64,000 bases of DNA from CAWCDJ01 sp963836015. Lineage in GTDB: Bacteria > Acidobacteriota > Terriglobia > Bryobacterales > Bryobacteraceae. Positions 53,025-61,100 of the stretch are shown here, piece after piece (within the stretch, counting starts at the first letter, position 1; each line of letters begins with the position of its first letter). The position numbers were made by a program, and so were the translations under genes. The DNA is taken from the NCBI GenBank assembly GCA_963836015.1, contig CAWIIF010000015.1:868001-932000 (forward strand). Reading direction: 5' to 3'. Under the pieces are notes generated by a model. It worked only from the letters and a program-made list of their open reading frames with translations. It was not told the origin of the DNA and made no database searches.

Positions 53025-55784
53025 ATGGCCTCCAATGCGGATCGCCGGCACGAATGGGAAGTCACCGGCCGGGTCTGGCGCTTCGCGCATTTCGAATTCG
53101 ACGAATCCAGCCGCGAGCTGCGCTCGGAGGGAACCCTCGTCGAGCTGGAATCCAAACCCCTCGAAGTCCTCTGTCAATTGCTCCTCCACGCCGGAGAGGT
53201 GGTGACCAAGGAAGAGCTGTTGGAATCGGCCTGGCCCGGCGTCACCGTGGTGGAGGGTTCGCTCGCCACCGCCGTCTCCAAATTACGGAAGGCCCTGGGC
53301 GACGACGATCCCCCGATCGTCCTCACCGTCCCGCGGATCGGCTACCGCCTGGCAGTCCCGGTCCAGTGCAAGGTGGTGAGCGCGCCGCCCGCTCGCGAAC
53401 TCGGTTTCCAGCCCGGCGAGGCCGTCCCTGGACGCGATCAGTGGCGCTTCGTCCGCAAGCTGCACGACTCCGCATCGAGCGAAGTGTGGCTGGCCGCGCA
53501 TCCCAAAACCCACGAGTCCCGCGTCTTCAAGTTCGCGGGCGATGGCATCCGCCTCAAAGGCCTCAAACGCGAAGTCACTCTCGCCCGGCTCCTCAAGGAC
53601 TCCCTCGGCGAACGGCCCGACTTCGTCCGTGTCCTCGAGTGGAGCTTCGAAGCGCCTCCGTTCTACCTCGAGAGCGAATTCTGCGGCCCCAACCTCGCCG
53701 AATGGGCGGAAGCGCAGGGAGGCCTGCCCGCCATTCCGCTTCCCACCCGCCTGCGCGTGATGATCGACCTGGCGCAGGCCGTCGCGGCCGCCCACGACGT
53801 GGGGGTGCTTCATAAAGATCTCAAGCCCGCCAACGTCCTGGTCGCCCCGCGCCCCGATGGCGATTTTCAGGTCAAGGCGGCCGACTTCGGCAGCGGCGCC
53901 CTCATGGAGCCCGCCCGTCTGACCGCGCTCGGAATCACCAACCTGGGCTTCACCCAAACCTTGAGCCAGGAAGCCGGCGACCTCACCGGCACCCTCATGT
54001 ACCTTCCTCCCGAGGTGCTGGCCGGACAATCTCCCACCGCCCTGGCCGACGTCTACGCTCTCGGCGTGATGCTCTACCAGGTGATCGCTGGCGATTTTCG
54101 CAAGCCTCTCTCCCCCGGCTGGGAGGCCGACGTTCCGGATCCGCTGCTCCGCGAAGACATCGCGCAAGCCGCTTGCGGCGACCCCGCCCGGCGCCTCGCC
54201 AGCGTCGCCGTCCTCCTCGAACGCCTACGGACGCTCGACCGCCGCCGCGTCGAGCGCGGCGAACTCGAGCTCACCCGCGAACGGGCGAGCGTCGCCGAGC
54301 GGCGCCTGGCCGCTGCCCGCGCGCGCCGCCCCTGGGCCGCCGCCGCCGCCGTCATCCTCGCGGCCGGCCTCGCCGTCAGCCTCTTCCTCTATGGAAAAGC
54401 CGCCCGCGAGCGCGACCGCGCCAACCGCCAGACCGCTATCACCGATTCCGTGAACCGCTTCCTGGCCGACGACCTCCTCGGCCGCAGCGACCCCTTCCGC
54501 GGCGGCAAGTCCGTTGAGACCCTGCTGAATGCCGTGAAACAGGCGTCTCCCGATATCGACCGCCAGTTTCACAGTGCGCCCGAAGTGGCCGCCCGCCTCC
54601 ACCAGACCATCGCCAAAGCGCTCGATAACCGCAGCGAGTTCCCGGACGCCCGCGCCGAGTATGATCGCGCCGCCGCTCTCTTCATCCAAGCCCAGGGGCC
54701 GCTCTCCCAGGACGCCATCATCGTTCACTTGCAGCGCGCCGCCATGGAAGCCCGCACCTATCAGCAGGGCTCCGTGGCGCTGGCCCGCTCCATCCTCGCC
54801 CATGAGGAGCCCCTGATCGCCCGGCTCGCACCGCCGCGCGAAGATCTGCCCGTGTGGCTCGCGACCGCTCGCGGCATGATCGCCCTCATCGGCAACGACG
54901 CGAAGGCTGCCGCGCGCGAGTTTCAAACGGCCTACGACGACGCGGCGAAGCTCCCGTCCTTCGATGAGCGCGCGCGCCTCACCCTCAAGCAGCGGCTGGC
55001 ATTTGTCAATATCCGCACCGGCAACGGCGCTGCCGCCGAGCGCCTGTTCCGCGAGCTGATCGCCGCCTTCTCCGCCAACGGCGGCCCCGACAATCCCAAC
55101 GTCCTTCGCGTTCGCCTCAACCTCGCGCAAGCCTACATGGTCGAGGGCAAGAACCGCGAGGCCGTCCAGGAGGCCGACAGCATCTACCCGCAATATGTCG
55201 CGCGCCTGGGCGAGGATCACGAGCTGACCATGCAGTTGCTCACCACCCGTGCGCAATGCGAAGGCAGCCTCGGGCTGTGGGAGCGTGCCATCCGCGACGA
55301 CCTGGCCGTCTACAACCTCGCCGTCCGCAAACAGGGTCCGGCGTCGTTCTTCGCCATCGCCACCCTCTCCGATGCCGCGCTCGCCCAGTGCCGCGCCGGC
55401 CACCATCAGGAGGGCGAGCGAAATGCGCGCAAAGCCTTCGATGCCTCCGCGAAGGCTTTCGGACCGCGCGCCGGCCTCACCGGCGGGTCCGCCTACACGC
55501 TGGCAAGCTGCCTGATCGGTCTCGGAAAATTCCCGGAAGCGTCCCGGCTTTTGCAGGATATCGATGCGGGCGTGGTGGCCCAGCTCGCCGGCTTCCCCGA
55601 TTGGTTTGCCAATGTGGATCTCGCCCAGGCCGAGATCGCCTACCGCCAGGGAGATTACGACTCCGCCCGCAAGCACCTCCAATCCGCCGCACCCGTTTTT
55701 TCGAAAGCCGGCGCCGAACCGTACCAGAAACACGCTCTGGAAGCCCTCACCGCGGCGCTCGAAAGGTCCGCCTCCCAAAAATGA
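53025..55784 (+). CDS. Winged-helix / Ser-Thr protein kinase / transmembrane / TPR regulator
   Basis: A protein of 919 residues. Residues ~12-105 are an OmpR/CadC-type winged-helix DNA-binding domain (FEFDESSRELRSEG, LLESAWPGVTVVEGSLATAV, VPRIGYRL). Residues ~125-410 are a Hanks-type kinase: Lys in SRVFKFAGD (~169), catalytic loop HKDLKPANVLV (~263) and DFG in KAADFGSG (~286). A single membrane helix (~436-458; AAAAAVILAAGLAVSLFLYG) follows, then ~460 residues of TPR-like repeats that would lie outside the membrane. This gives a one-protein sensor that can bind DNA and phosphorylate. The ATG at 53025 lacks a clear Shine-Dalgarno. Its stop overlaps the GH32 start (ATGA), so it is tied to that enzyme. 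It is divergent from the NHL genes. Confidence 0.88.
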   Translation: MASNADRRHEWEVTGRVWRFAHFEFDESSRELRSEGTLVELESKPLEVLCQLLLHAGEVVTKEELLESAWPGVTVVEGSLATAVSKLRKALGDDDPPIVLTVPRIGYRLAVPVQCKVVSAPPARELGFQPGEAVPGRDQWRFVRKLHDSASSEVWLAAHPKTHESRVFKFAGDGIRLKGLKREVTLARLLKDSLGERPDFVRVLEWSFEAPPFYLESEFCGPNLAEWAEAQGGLPAIPLPTRLRVMIDLAQAVAAAHDVGVLHKDLKPANVLVAPRPDGDFQVKAADFGSGALMEPARLTALGITNLGFTQTLSQEAGDLTGTLMYLPPEVLAGQSPTALADVYALGVMLYQVIAGDFRKPLSPGWEADVPDPLLREDIAQAACGDPARRLASVAVLLERLRTLDRRRVERGELELTRERASVAERRLAAARARRPWAAAAAVILAAGLAVSLFLYGKAARERDRANRQTAITDSVNRFLADDLLGRSDPFRGGKSVETLLNAVKQASPDIDRQFHSAPEVAARLHQTIAKALDNRSEFPDARAEYDRAAALFIQAQGPLSQDAIIVHLQRAAMEARTYQQGSVALARSILAHEEPLIARLAPPREDLPVWLATARGMIALIGNDAKAAAREFQTAYDDAAKLPSFDERARLTLKQRLAFVNIRTGNGAAAERLFRELIAAFSANGGPDNPNVLRVRLNLAQAYMVEGKNREAVQEADSIYPQYVARLGEDHELTMQLLTTRAQCEGSLGLWERAIRDDLAVYNLAVRKQGPASFFAIATLSDAALAQCRAGHHQEGERNARKAFDASAKAFGPRAGLTGGSAYTLASCLIGLGKFPEASRLLQDIDAGVVAQLAGFPDWFANVDLAQAEIAYRQGDYDSARKHLQSAAPVFSKAGAEPYQKHALEALTAALERSASQK

Positions 55785-57265
55785 GAACCATTCTCCTGGC
55801 CGCGATCGCCGCCTGCGCCTTCGCCCAGCCGCCCGCCTACGATCAGCCCTATCGCCCCCAATACCACTTTTCCCCGCGCTCGAACTGGACGAACGACCCG
55901 AACGGGCTGGTCTATTTCGACGGCGAATACCACCTCTTCTTTCAGTACAACCCCTTCGGCGACGTCTGGGGCCACATGAGCTGGGGCCACGCCGTGAGCC
56001 GCGACCTCGTCCACTGGCAGGAGCTGCCCGTCGCCCTGCCGGAGGCGGAGGGCGTCATGGTCTTCACCGGCAGCACCGTGGTCGACGAGCGCAACACCAG
56101 CGGCTTCTGCCGCAGTGGGAAGCCGTGCCTGGTGGCGGTCTACACCGGCCACACGCCGTCCGCCGCGGGCCATCCGGCGCTCCAGACCCAGAACCTCGCC
56201 TACAGCAACGACCGCGGCCGCACCTGGACCCGCTACTCCGGCAATCCCGTGCTGAATCTCCACCTCCCGGATTTCCGCGATCCCGGTGTTTTCTGGTCCG
56301 ATGAGGGCCGCCGTTGGGTGATGGTCGTGGCCCTGCCCAATGAACACAAAGTGCTCTTCTATGGCTCCCCCGACCTGAAGGCGTGGCAGCGCCTCAGCGA
56401 GTTCGGGCCGGCCGGCGCCGCGGGCGGGCAGTGGGAATGCCCGATCCTCACGCGCGTTCCGGTCGAAGGCAAAACGCAGCCCCGGTGGGTGCTCAAGGTC
56501 GGGCTGAATCCCGGCGGATTGCAAGGCGGATCGGGCGAGCAATACTTCGTTGGAACCTTCGATGGCACGCGCTTCACCAACGACAATCCGGCATCCACCA
56601 CCCTCTGGACCGACTATGGCAAGGATTGCTACTGCGCCCTGACGTTCAACGGGATGCCGGCCGGCGCCAGTCCCGTCATGATCGGCTGGATGAATAACTG
56701 GCAATACGCGTCCAAGGTGCCGACCCATCCGTGGCGCGGCCAGATGACCGTTCCGCGCAAGCTGCAGCTGAGACAGACCGCCGCGGGGCTGCGGCTCTTT
56801 CAGATGCCGGTCGACGCTGTCGAGAAACTGCGAGGCCGCCACTTCTCCTGGCACGGCGGAGACGTCGCCGAACTCAACCGGGCGCTCCGCGAGAACGCGC
56901 CGGGCGGCAGCTACGAGCTCCACGCCGTCGGCGAAATCGGCTGGAAGGTGCTGACAGGCAGCGGTAAATACACAGAGATCGGCTACCGCAACGGCGAGCT
57001 GTTCGTGGACCGCACCCACTCCGGCGTCACCGATTTCAGCCCCGCGTTCCCCGCCCGCACCGCAGCACCGCTCCCGACCGGCGGCACTCCCCTGGAGCTC
57101 ACGATTCTGGTGGATCGTTCCACCGTGGAAGTCTTCGCACAGTCCGGCCGCGTGGCCATGACCAACCTGGTCTATCCGCCGGCCGGCGCGAACGGCATCG
57201 AGTTCTACGCCGAAACCGGCCCGATCAGCGTGGACCTCTGGCAACTGTCCTCCGCCTGGCGTTAG
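55781..57265 (+). CDS. GH32 family beta-fructosidase (levanase/inulinase/invertase type)
   Basis: A secreted enzyme of 494 residues. The signal peptide is LLAAIAACAFAQ. The GH32 five-bladed propeller carries all three acidic motifs: WTNDPNG with nucleophile D39, FRDPG (~165-169) with the transition-state Asp, and WECPIL with the acid/base Glu (~219). The C-terminal beta-sandwich ends with LTILVDRSTVEVFAQSG. The enzyme hydrolyses beta-fructosidic bonds in sucrose, inulin or levan; no sugar transporter lies alongside. The start is fixed by the ATGA overlap with the kinase stop; the long upstream extension of this frame is an overlap artefact. It is followed 18 bp later by a phosphatase gene. 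Confidence 0.93.
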   Translation: MRTILLAAIAACAFAQPPAYDQPYRPQYHFSPRSNWTNDPNGLVYFDGEYHLFFQYNPFGDVWGHMSWGHAVSRDLVHWQELPVALPEAEGVMVFTGSTVVDERNTSGFCRSGKPCLVAVYTGHTPSAAGHPALQTQNLAYSNDRGRTWTRYSGNPVLNLHLPDFRDPGVFWSDEGRRWVMVVALPNEHKVLFYGSPDLKAWQRLSEFGPAGAAGGQWECPILTRVPVEGKTQPRWVLKVGLNPGGLQGGSGEQYFVGTFDGTRFTNDNPASTTLWTDYGKDCYCALTFNGMPAGASPVMIGWMNNWQYASKVPTHPWRGQMTVPRKLQLRQTAAGLRLFQMPVDAVEKLRGRHFSWHGGDVAELNRALRENAPGGSYELHAVGEIGWKVLTGSGKYTEIGYRNGELFVDRTHSGVTDFSPAFPARTAAPLPTGGTPLELTILVDRSTVEVFAQSGRVAMTNLVYPPAGANGIEFYAETGPISVDLWQLSSAWR

Positions 57266-57283
57266 TCGCGTCACAATAGAGCC

Positions 57284-58087
57284 ATGCCCGAACCGACCAC
57301 CAAGGAAATTCTCGACTTTGCCCTGGAGCTCTCCAAAGAAGCCGGCGAGCTGATCCTGCCTCTATGGAAGAATGTCGCCGTCGATCGCAAGTCCGATGGC
57401 TCGGAAGTGACCGAAGCCGACCGTGGCGCCGAGCGATTGCTGCGCCAGCGCATCGCCGCGCGCTACCCGGATCATTCCATCCTGGGAGAGGAGTTCGGCG
57501 GGGAGCCGGTGCGCGACGCCGAACACCTCTGGATCGTCGACCCCATCGATGGCACCGCGTCCTTCGCCATCGGCCTCCCCCTCTTCGGAACCCTGATCGG
57601 TTACCTGCATCGCGGCGACCCGTGTGTCGGCGTCATCGGAGCCCACGCGCTCGGCGAGACAACCTTCGCCGCCTCCGGCCAGGGCTGCTGGTACCAGCGG
57701 GACGGCGCCGTTGCCCAGCGCGTCCGAACCACGGCTGTCACGGATCCAGCCGAAGCATTCGTCATTTCCACCGCCATCGAATATACGGACCTGGACCCGC
57801 GCCATCCGAACCCCGCCGTCCGCCTTTCCCACCTCTACCGGCAGGTCCGCCGTTTCCGCTGGTCGGGAGATTGCATCAATTACGCTCTCGTATGCCAGGG
57901 CCGCATCGACGCGGCGCTCGACTCGCGAATGAACCCCTGGGACATCGCCGCGCTGGTCCCCTGCGTGCGGGAAGCCGGAGGAACCCTCACCTCGCTCGAC
58001 GGCAACGAGGACGTCGTCTGGCAGCCCAACCTCGTAGCCTCCGCGACCCCCGAGTTGCACGCTCAGGTCCTCCGCTCCCTCCGGTAG
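57284..58087 (+). CDS. Inositol monophosphatase family enzyme, histidinol-phosphatase-like
   Basis: A cytoplasmic protein of 267 residues. The metal-dependent phosphatase signatures are GEEFGG (~68), DPIDGT (residues 86-91) and WDIAA (~219-223). The arrangement fits the bacterial HisN-type histidinol phosphatase or inositol-1-phosphatase branch, which use Mg2+. It probably belongs to the same transcript as the kinase and GH32 genes (18-bp gap), although a role in sugar-phosphate metabolism is only inferred. No Shine-Dalgarno is visible; CACAAT lies 6 nt before the ATG. A hairpin follows the stop codon. Confidence 0.85.
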   Translation: MPEPTTKEILDFALELSKEAGELILPLWKNVAVDRKSDGSEVTEADRGAERLLRQRIAARYPDHSILGEEFGGEPVRDAEHLWIVDPIDGTASFAIGLPLFGTLIGYLHRGDPCVGVIGAHALGETTFAASGQGCWYQRDGAVAQRVRTTAVTDPAEAFVISTAIEYTDLDPRHPNPAVRLSHLYRQVRRFRWSGDCINYALVCQGRIDAALDSRMNPWDIAALVPCVREAGGTLTSLDGNEDVVWQPNLVASATPELHAQVLRSLR

Positions 58088-58139
58088 GGTAGGCCTCCCG
58101 GCTGCCCGCAACCAGACTTCGGGCCGGCCTAACCCTGCC
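58083..58139 (+). terminator. Large hairpin after the phosphatase gene
   Basis: GGGTAGGCC (58087-58095) pairs with GGCCTAACCC (58126-58135) with one bulge and can be extended outward. An inner GCCCG/CGGGC pair adds stability. No U-tract follows, so it may be a weak intrinsic terminator or an RNA-processing or stability structure. Confidence 0.4.
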
Positions 58140-58161
58140 GTAGTTGCCGTTTCAACCTCCT

Positions 58162-58185
58162 TTCCTTTGGCCTTGACCAAAGGAA
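58162..58185 (+). promoter_or_regulatory. Inverted repeat upstream of the SGNH hydrolase
   Basis: TTCCTTTGG and CCAAAGGAA form a perfect 9-bp palindromic pair with a 6-nt spacer, 25 bp before the ATG at 58210. It could be an operator or a short 5'-UTR hairpin; it overlaps a possible -35-like TTGACC. Confidence 0.4.
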
Positions 58186-58209
58186 TGGAGAACTTGCCAC
58201 AATAGCAGA

Positions 58210-59103
58210 ATGATCCCGACAAGTATGAAAACGACGTTGATAGCGGCACAGCTCGCGTTTGTGTGGCTGGTGGCTCCTGCGTTCGCTGGAAACGCTAAAG
58301 ATTACACATATCTGGCACTCGGCGACTCTATCCCGTTCGGGATGAACGCCCTCCTCCTTCCACCGTATGCCACCCAAACTCCGGCGCCGGACCTATTCAT
58401 TGGATACCCGGAGTTTGTGGCAGCGGCAGAGCATCTGTTCCAGTCCAAGAAGGAGGTCAATGCGTCCTGCCCTGGGGAAACCAGCGGGAGTTTCCTCGAC
58501 GCGAATTCAGAGGACCTTGGGTGCAACTCGCCACATTACCAGCCGCCGGCACCGACGATCCCTCCATTCAAAACCCCCTGCGGTCTGCATACCTGCTATA
58601 CAGGCGCGCAGATGGACTTCGCAGAGTCGCAGTTGAAGACTAACAAACATATCAACCTGGTTACGTTGAGCATTGGCGCCAATGATCTCCTGATGGCACT
58701 CCAGGGGAAGACGCCTTGCGACGATACGTGCGTCGGAAATGCGCTGCAAACCTACGGGGGGAACTTGGCGCAGATCTTGAGCCGGATTCGCGCACATTAT
58801 CAAGGGACCCTGATCATGACGAAATACTACTCGCCATCTCCAGATCTCGACCCGATTGCCGTGCTGGTGAATGGGGTGATGACTCAAGTGGCGGCACAAC
58901 TGGCCATGCAGCCGAACTTTGCTCCCGTACAGTTTGCGGACGGGTTCACGGCGTTTAAGGCCTTTGGCGATGATGCGTGCACGGCGGGACTCCTCATTCG
59001 CTTGCCTCCTTCGCCTTTTACGCCACCGTGTGACGTACATCCCTCGCCGCTGGGACAACAGTTGCTTGCCGCCACTGTAGAACTGGCCCTGCCGAAGCAC
59101 TAG
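58210..59103 (+). CDS. Secreted SGNH/GDSL hydrolase
   Basis: A protein of 297 residues. The signal peptide is LIAAQLAFVWLVAPAFA. SGNH-type motifs are block I YLALGDSIPFG (catalytic Ser), block III SIGANDLLM (Asn) and block V CDVHPSPLGQ (Asp and His). Seven or more cysteines in the mature part (CPGETSG, CGLHTCY, CDDTC, CDVHP) suggest several disulfides, consistent with a secreted lipase/esterase of the Streptomyces-type GDSL group. It may act on lipid or acetylated polysaccharide. The start could also be the ATG at 58225. The base composition is slightly more AT-rich than its neighbours. Confidence 0.85.
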   Translation: MIPTSMKTTLIAAQLAFVWLVAPAFAGNAKDYTYLALGDSIPFGMNALLLPPYATQTPAPDLFIGYPEFVAAAEHLFQSKKEVNASCPGETSGSFLDANSEDLGCNSPHYQPPAPTIPPFKTPCGLHTCYTGAQMDFAESQLKTNKHINLVTLSIGANDLLMALQGKTPCDDTCVGNALQTYGGNLAQILSRIRAHYQGTLIMTKYYSPSPDLDPIAVLVNGVMTQVAAQLAMQPNFAPVQFADGFTAFKAFGDDACTAGLLIRLPPSPFTPPCDVHPSPLGQQLLAATVELALPKH

Positions 59104-59216
59104 CCGTCCTGACTCTGAAGTTCGCGGCATATCTCTGGGCAATGTGCAGCCTGGCGCGGTTATCGGCTGCGAGGCCGCCGGTCTATCTCAGAAGAGCGGA
59201 ACAGAGCATTCAGTCA

Positions 59217-59843
59217 TCACTCTTTGACACACCGAACGGAAAAAGCTCTCGGCTTCTCCCCACCGCTTTGACGATGCAGAGCTTGCCCGCCCTGAGCAAA
59301 GTTGTAGAACCATCCACTGGCCGGATCACTCTCTGATGCCGTCCAGTAAAATCCGTGGGCTTCCAATCGTGCGTACTGGCCATCTTCGGAACGGCCGCCG
59401 CCGAGCAAGGCATTGAATCCCGAGTCGCCTCCGGCCAACAACACCTTGTACGCCGCTTTACCTTTGTCATTCGAATCCACACTGACCCCGCCGTAAAACT
59501 TCGCCATCTGCCGCCATTCGTCGTCCGTCGGCAATCGCCACCCATCTCCCAAGGATTGACATACTCGCCGCGCCGACTCCCACGTGTACAAACGGCCATA
59601 CCGGCGGCAATTCCGTTCCGCATCTTCGTAGCAATAGGACGGCGCAGTGTTGACGTCCAGATTGCGTGTCATCCACTGTTTGCCGTCCGCCATCCTCTTG
59701 GAGGAATACATCGTGCCGGACGCTCCCTGGTCTTCCGCTGAAAGGTGTTCCACCGAGGCGCTAACAGACCAGACCGCCATACTTAGCGCGATTGTTACGG
59801 CAAAAACTCGAATCGGCCTGGTCTTGTCTTTGATCCTGGTCAT
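59217..59843 (-). CDS. Secreted FISUMP-type (TIGR02145-like) protein
   Basis: A protein of 208 residues. The signal peptide is FAVTIALSMAVWSVSAS. The domain matches the Fibrobacter succinogenes major paralogous domain: MADGKQWMTRNLDVN, YGRLYTWESARRVCQSLG, GWRLPTDDEWRQM and YWTASESD. The fold resembles formylglycine-generating (SUMF1-like) or C-type-lectin domains, and members are presumed to be cell-surface proteins. No catalytic function is known. GGAGG precedes the ATG. It stands alone, convergent with the SGNH gene (113-bp gap, nothing seen there). Confidence 0.82.
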   Translation of the reverse strand: MTRIKDKTRPIRVFAVTIALSMAVWSVSASVEHLSAEDQGASGTMYSSKRMADGKQWMTRNLDVNTAPSYCYEDAERNCRRYGRLYTWESARRVCQSLGDGWRLPTDDEWRQMAKFYGGVSVDSNDKGKAAYKVLLAGGDSGFNALLGGGRSEDGQYARLEAHGFYWTASESDPASGWFYNFAQGGQALHRQSGGEKPRAFSVRCVKE

Positions 59844-60063
59844 GCACGACCTCCACCGCGTACCGAACCATTCTACATGCGACCCCTGCGCTTCTCACCA
59901 GCCTGCGGGTCAGCAAAACGACCTGGCCACTACGTAGCGATTCCGCGTCATAGCTCCTGGGCGTCAATCCGGCAGCCGCGAACGGCTCATTGCGCAAGGT
60001 TCAGGCCGCTGTCACAAACCGGGCCCGGCCATCGTTTTCAAATTGACATTTGGAGATATCGCT

Positions 60064-60966
60064 ATGTTCCGTATGACCTGTGCTGCGGTGCTCGTTTGCA
60101 CGTCCATCGCCCTTGGGCAGCAGCCCGGCCCGAAATTCACTTTCGAAGTAGCCTCTATCAAACCGGCCGCTCCGCAGGCCATGGGCCGGATCCAAATGGG
60201 CGGGGGCGGCGGCCCGGGAACCCCCGATCCCGGGCGCATCCGGTTCACCAACATGCCGCTGAGAATGCTGATCATGCGCGCCTATGACGTGCAGAGCTTT
60301 CAGGTCGCCGGTCCCTCGTGGATGGATAGCCAGCACTTCGACGTCATCGCCAAGGTCCCCCACGGCGCTACCCGGGAAGAGGCCCGGATGATGCTCCAGA
60401 ACCTGCTGGCGGACCGTTTCAAGCTGAAGCTGCACAAAGAGAGCAAGGAGGCCCCGATCTTCGAGCTGGTCGTGGCCAAAGGCGGCATCAAGATGAAGGA
60501 AGCGGCCCAGCCCGCGGCAGCGCCGGCCGAAGCCGCTGGTGGCCCTCCGCCCGGGCCTCCCACGAGGGACAAGGATGGCTTCCTGAGAACGCCGCACGGC
60601 CAACTGGGAATCCAGGCTAGGGTCAACGGTCGCATGCGCATGCAGGGCGATGCCGTGACCATGGCTCGTCTGACCGATATTCTCGGAATGGCGATGGGCC
60701 GCCCGGTCGTCGACAAGACGGGACTTACGGCGGCTTACGACGTCACGCTCGACTTCTCTCCCGAGGGCATGGGGCCCGGGCCCAAGGGTCCGGGGCCGGG
60801 AGCGGGCGGAGGCAATCCGGCCGAACCTCCCCGCGACTCGAACGACTCCGGTCCCACCATATTCACGGCCCTTCAGGAGCAGCTCGGCCTCAAGCTCGAA
60901 TCGCGCAAGGGCCCGGTGGATCTGCTGGTCGTCGATAGCGTGGAAAAGATGCCTACCGAGAATTGA
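60064..60966 (+). CDS. TIGR03435-type soil-associated secreted protein
   Basis: A protein of 300 residues. The signal peptide is TCAAVLVCTSIALGQQ. The defining N-terminal motif FEVASIKPA is followed by IRFTNMPLRMLIMRAYDV, the stretch beginning GPSWMDSQHFDVIAK, and RMMLQNLLADRFKLKLH, all typical of TIGR03435. The Pro/Gly-rich linkers (~160-185 and ~235-265) are lineage-specific. Members are highly duplicated in Solibacter and often lie next to peptidase or antirepressor genes; the function is unknown. ATG 60064 is chosen because of GGAG 8 nt upstream. Confidence 0.9.
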   Translation: MFRMTCAAVLVCTSIALGQQPGPKFTFEVASIKPAAPQAMGRIQMGGGGGPGTPDPGRIRFTNMPLRMLIMRAYDVQSFQVAGPSWMDSQHFDVIAKVPHGATREEARMMLQNLLADRFKLKLHKESKEAPIFELVVAKGGIKMKEAAQPAAAPAEAAGGPPPGPPTRDKDGFLRTPHGQLGIQARVNGRMRMQGDAVTMARLTDILGMAMGRPVVDKTGLTAAYDVTLDFSPEGMGPGPKGPGPGAGGGNPAEPPRDSNDSGPTIFTALQEQLGLKLESRKGPVDLLVVDSVEKMPTEN

Positions 60967-61100
60967 CTAGGGCCTGGTGAATGGGGCATCGGCGTCACTG
61001 GCTCGAGCCGCTTTCTCCGATTTGTCGGGCCGGGGAAGATCTTGCGATATCATAGTTTGCAGCCTGGGTAGGCAGCCCGCCGGATCGAGAGCGGCGTTCT

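Noticed and set aside
55256..55780. N-terminal extension of the GH32 frame by 175 codons
   Set aside because: The extension lies entirely inside the kinase gene and is Arg-rich shadow sequence. The ATG at 55781 gives a proper signal peptide and an ATGA overlap.
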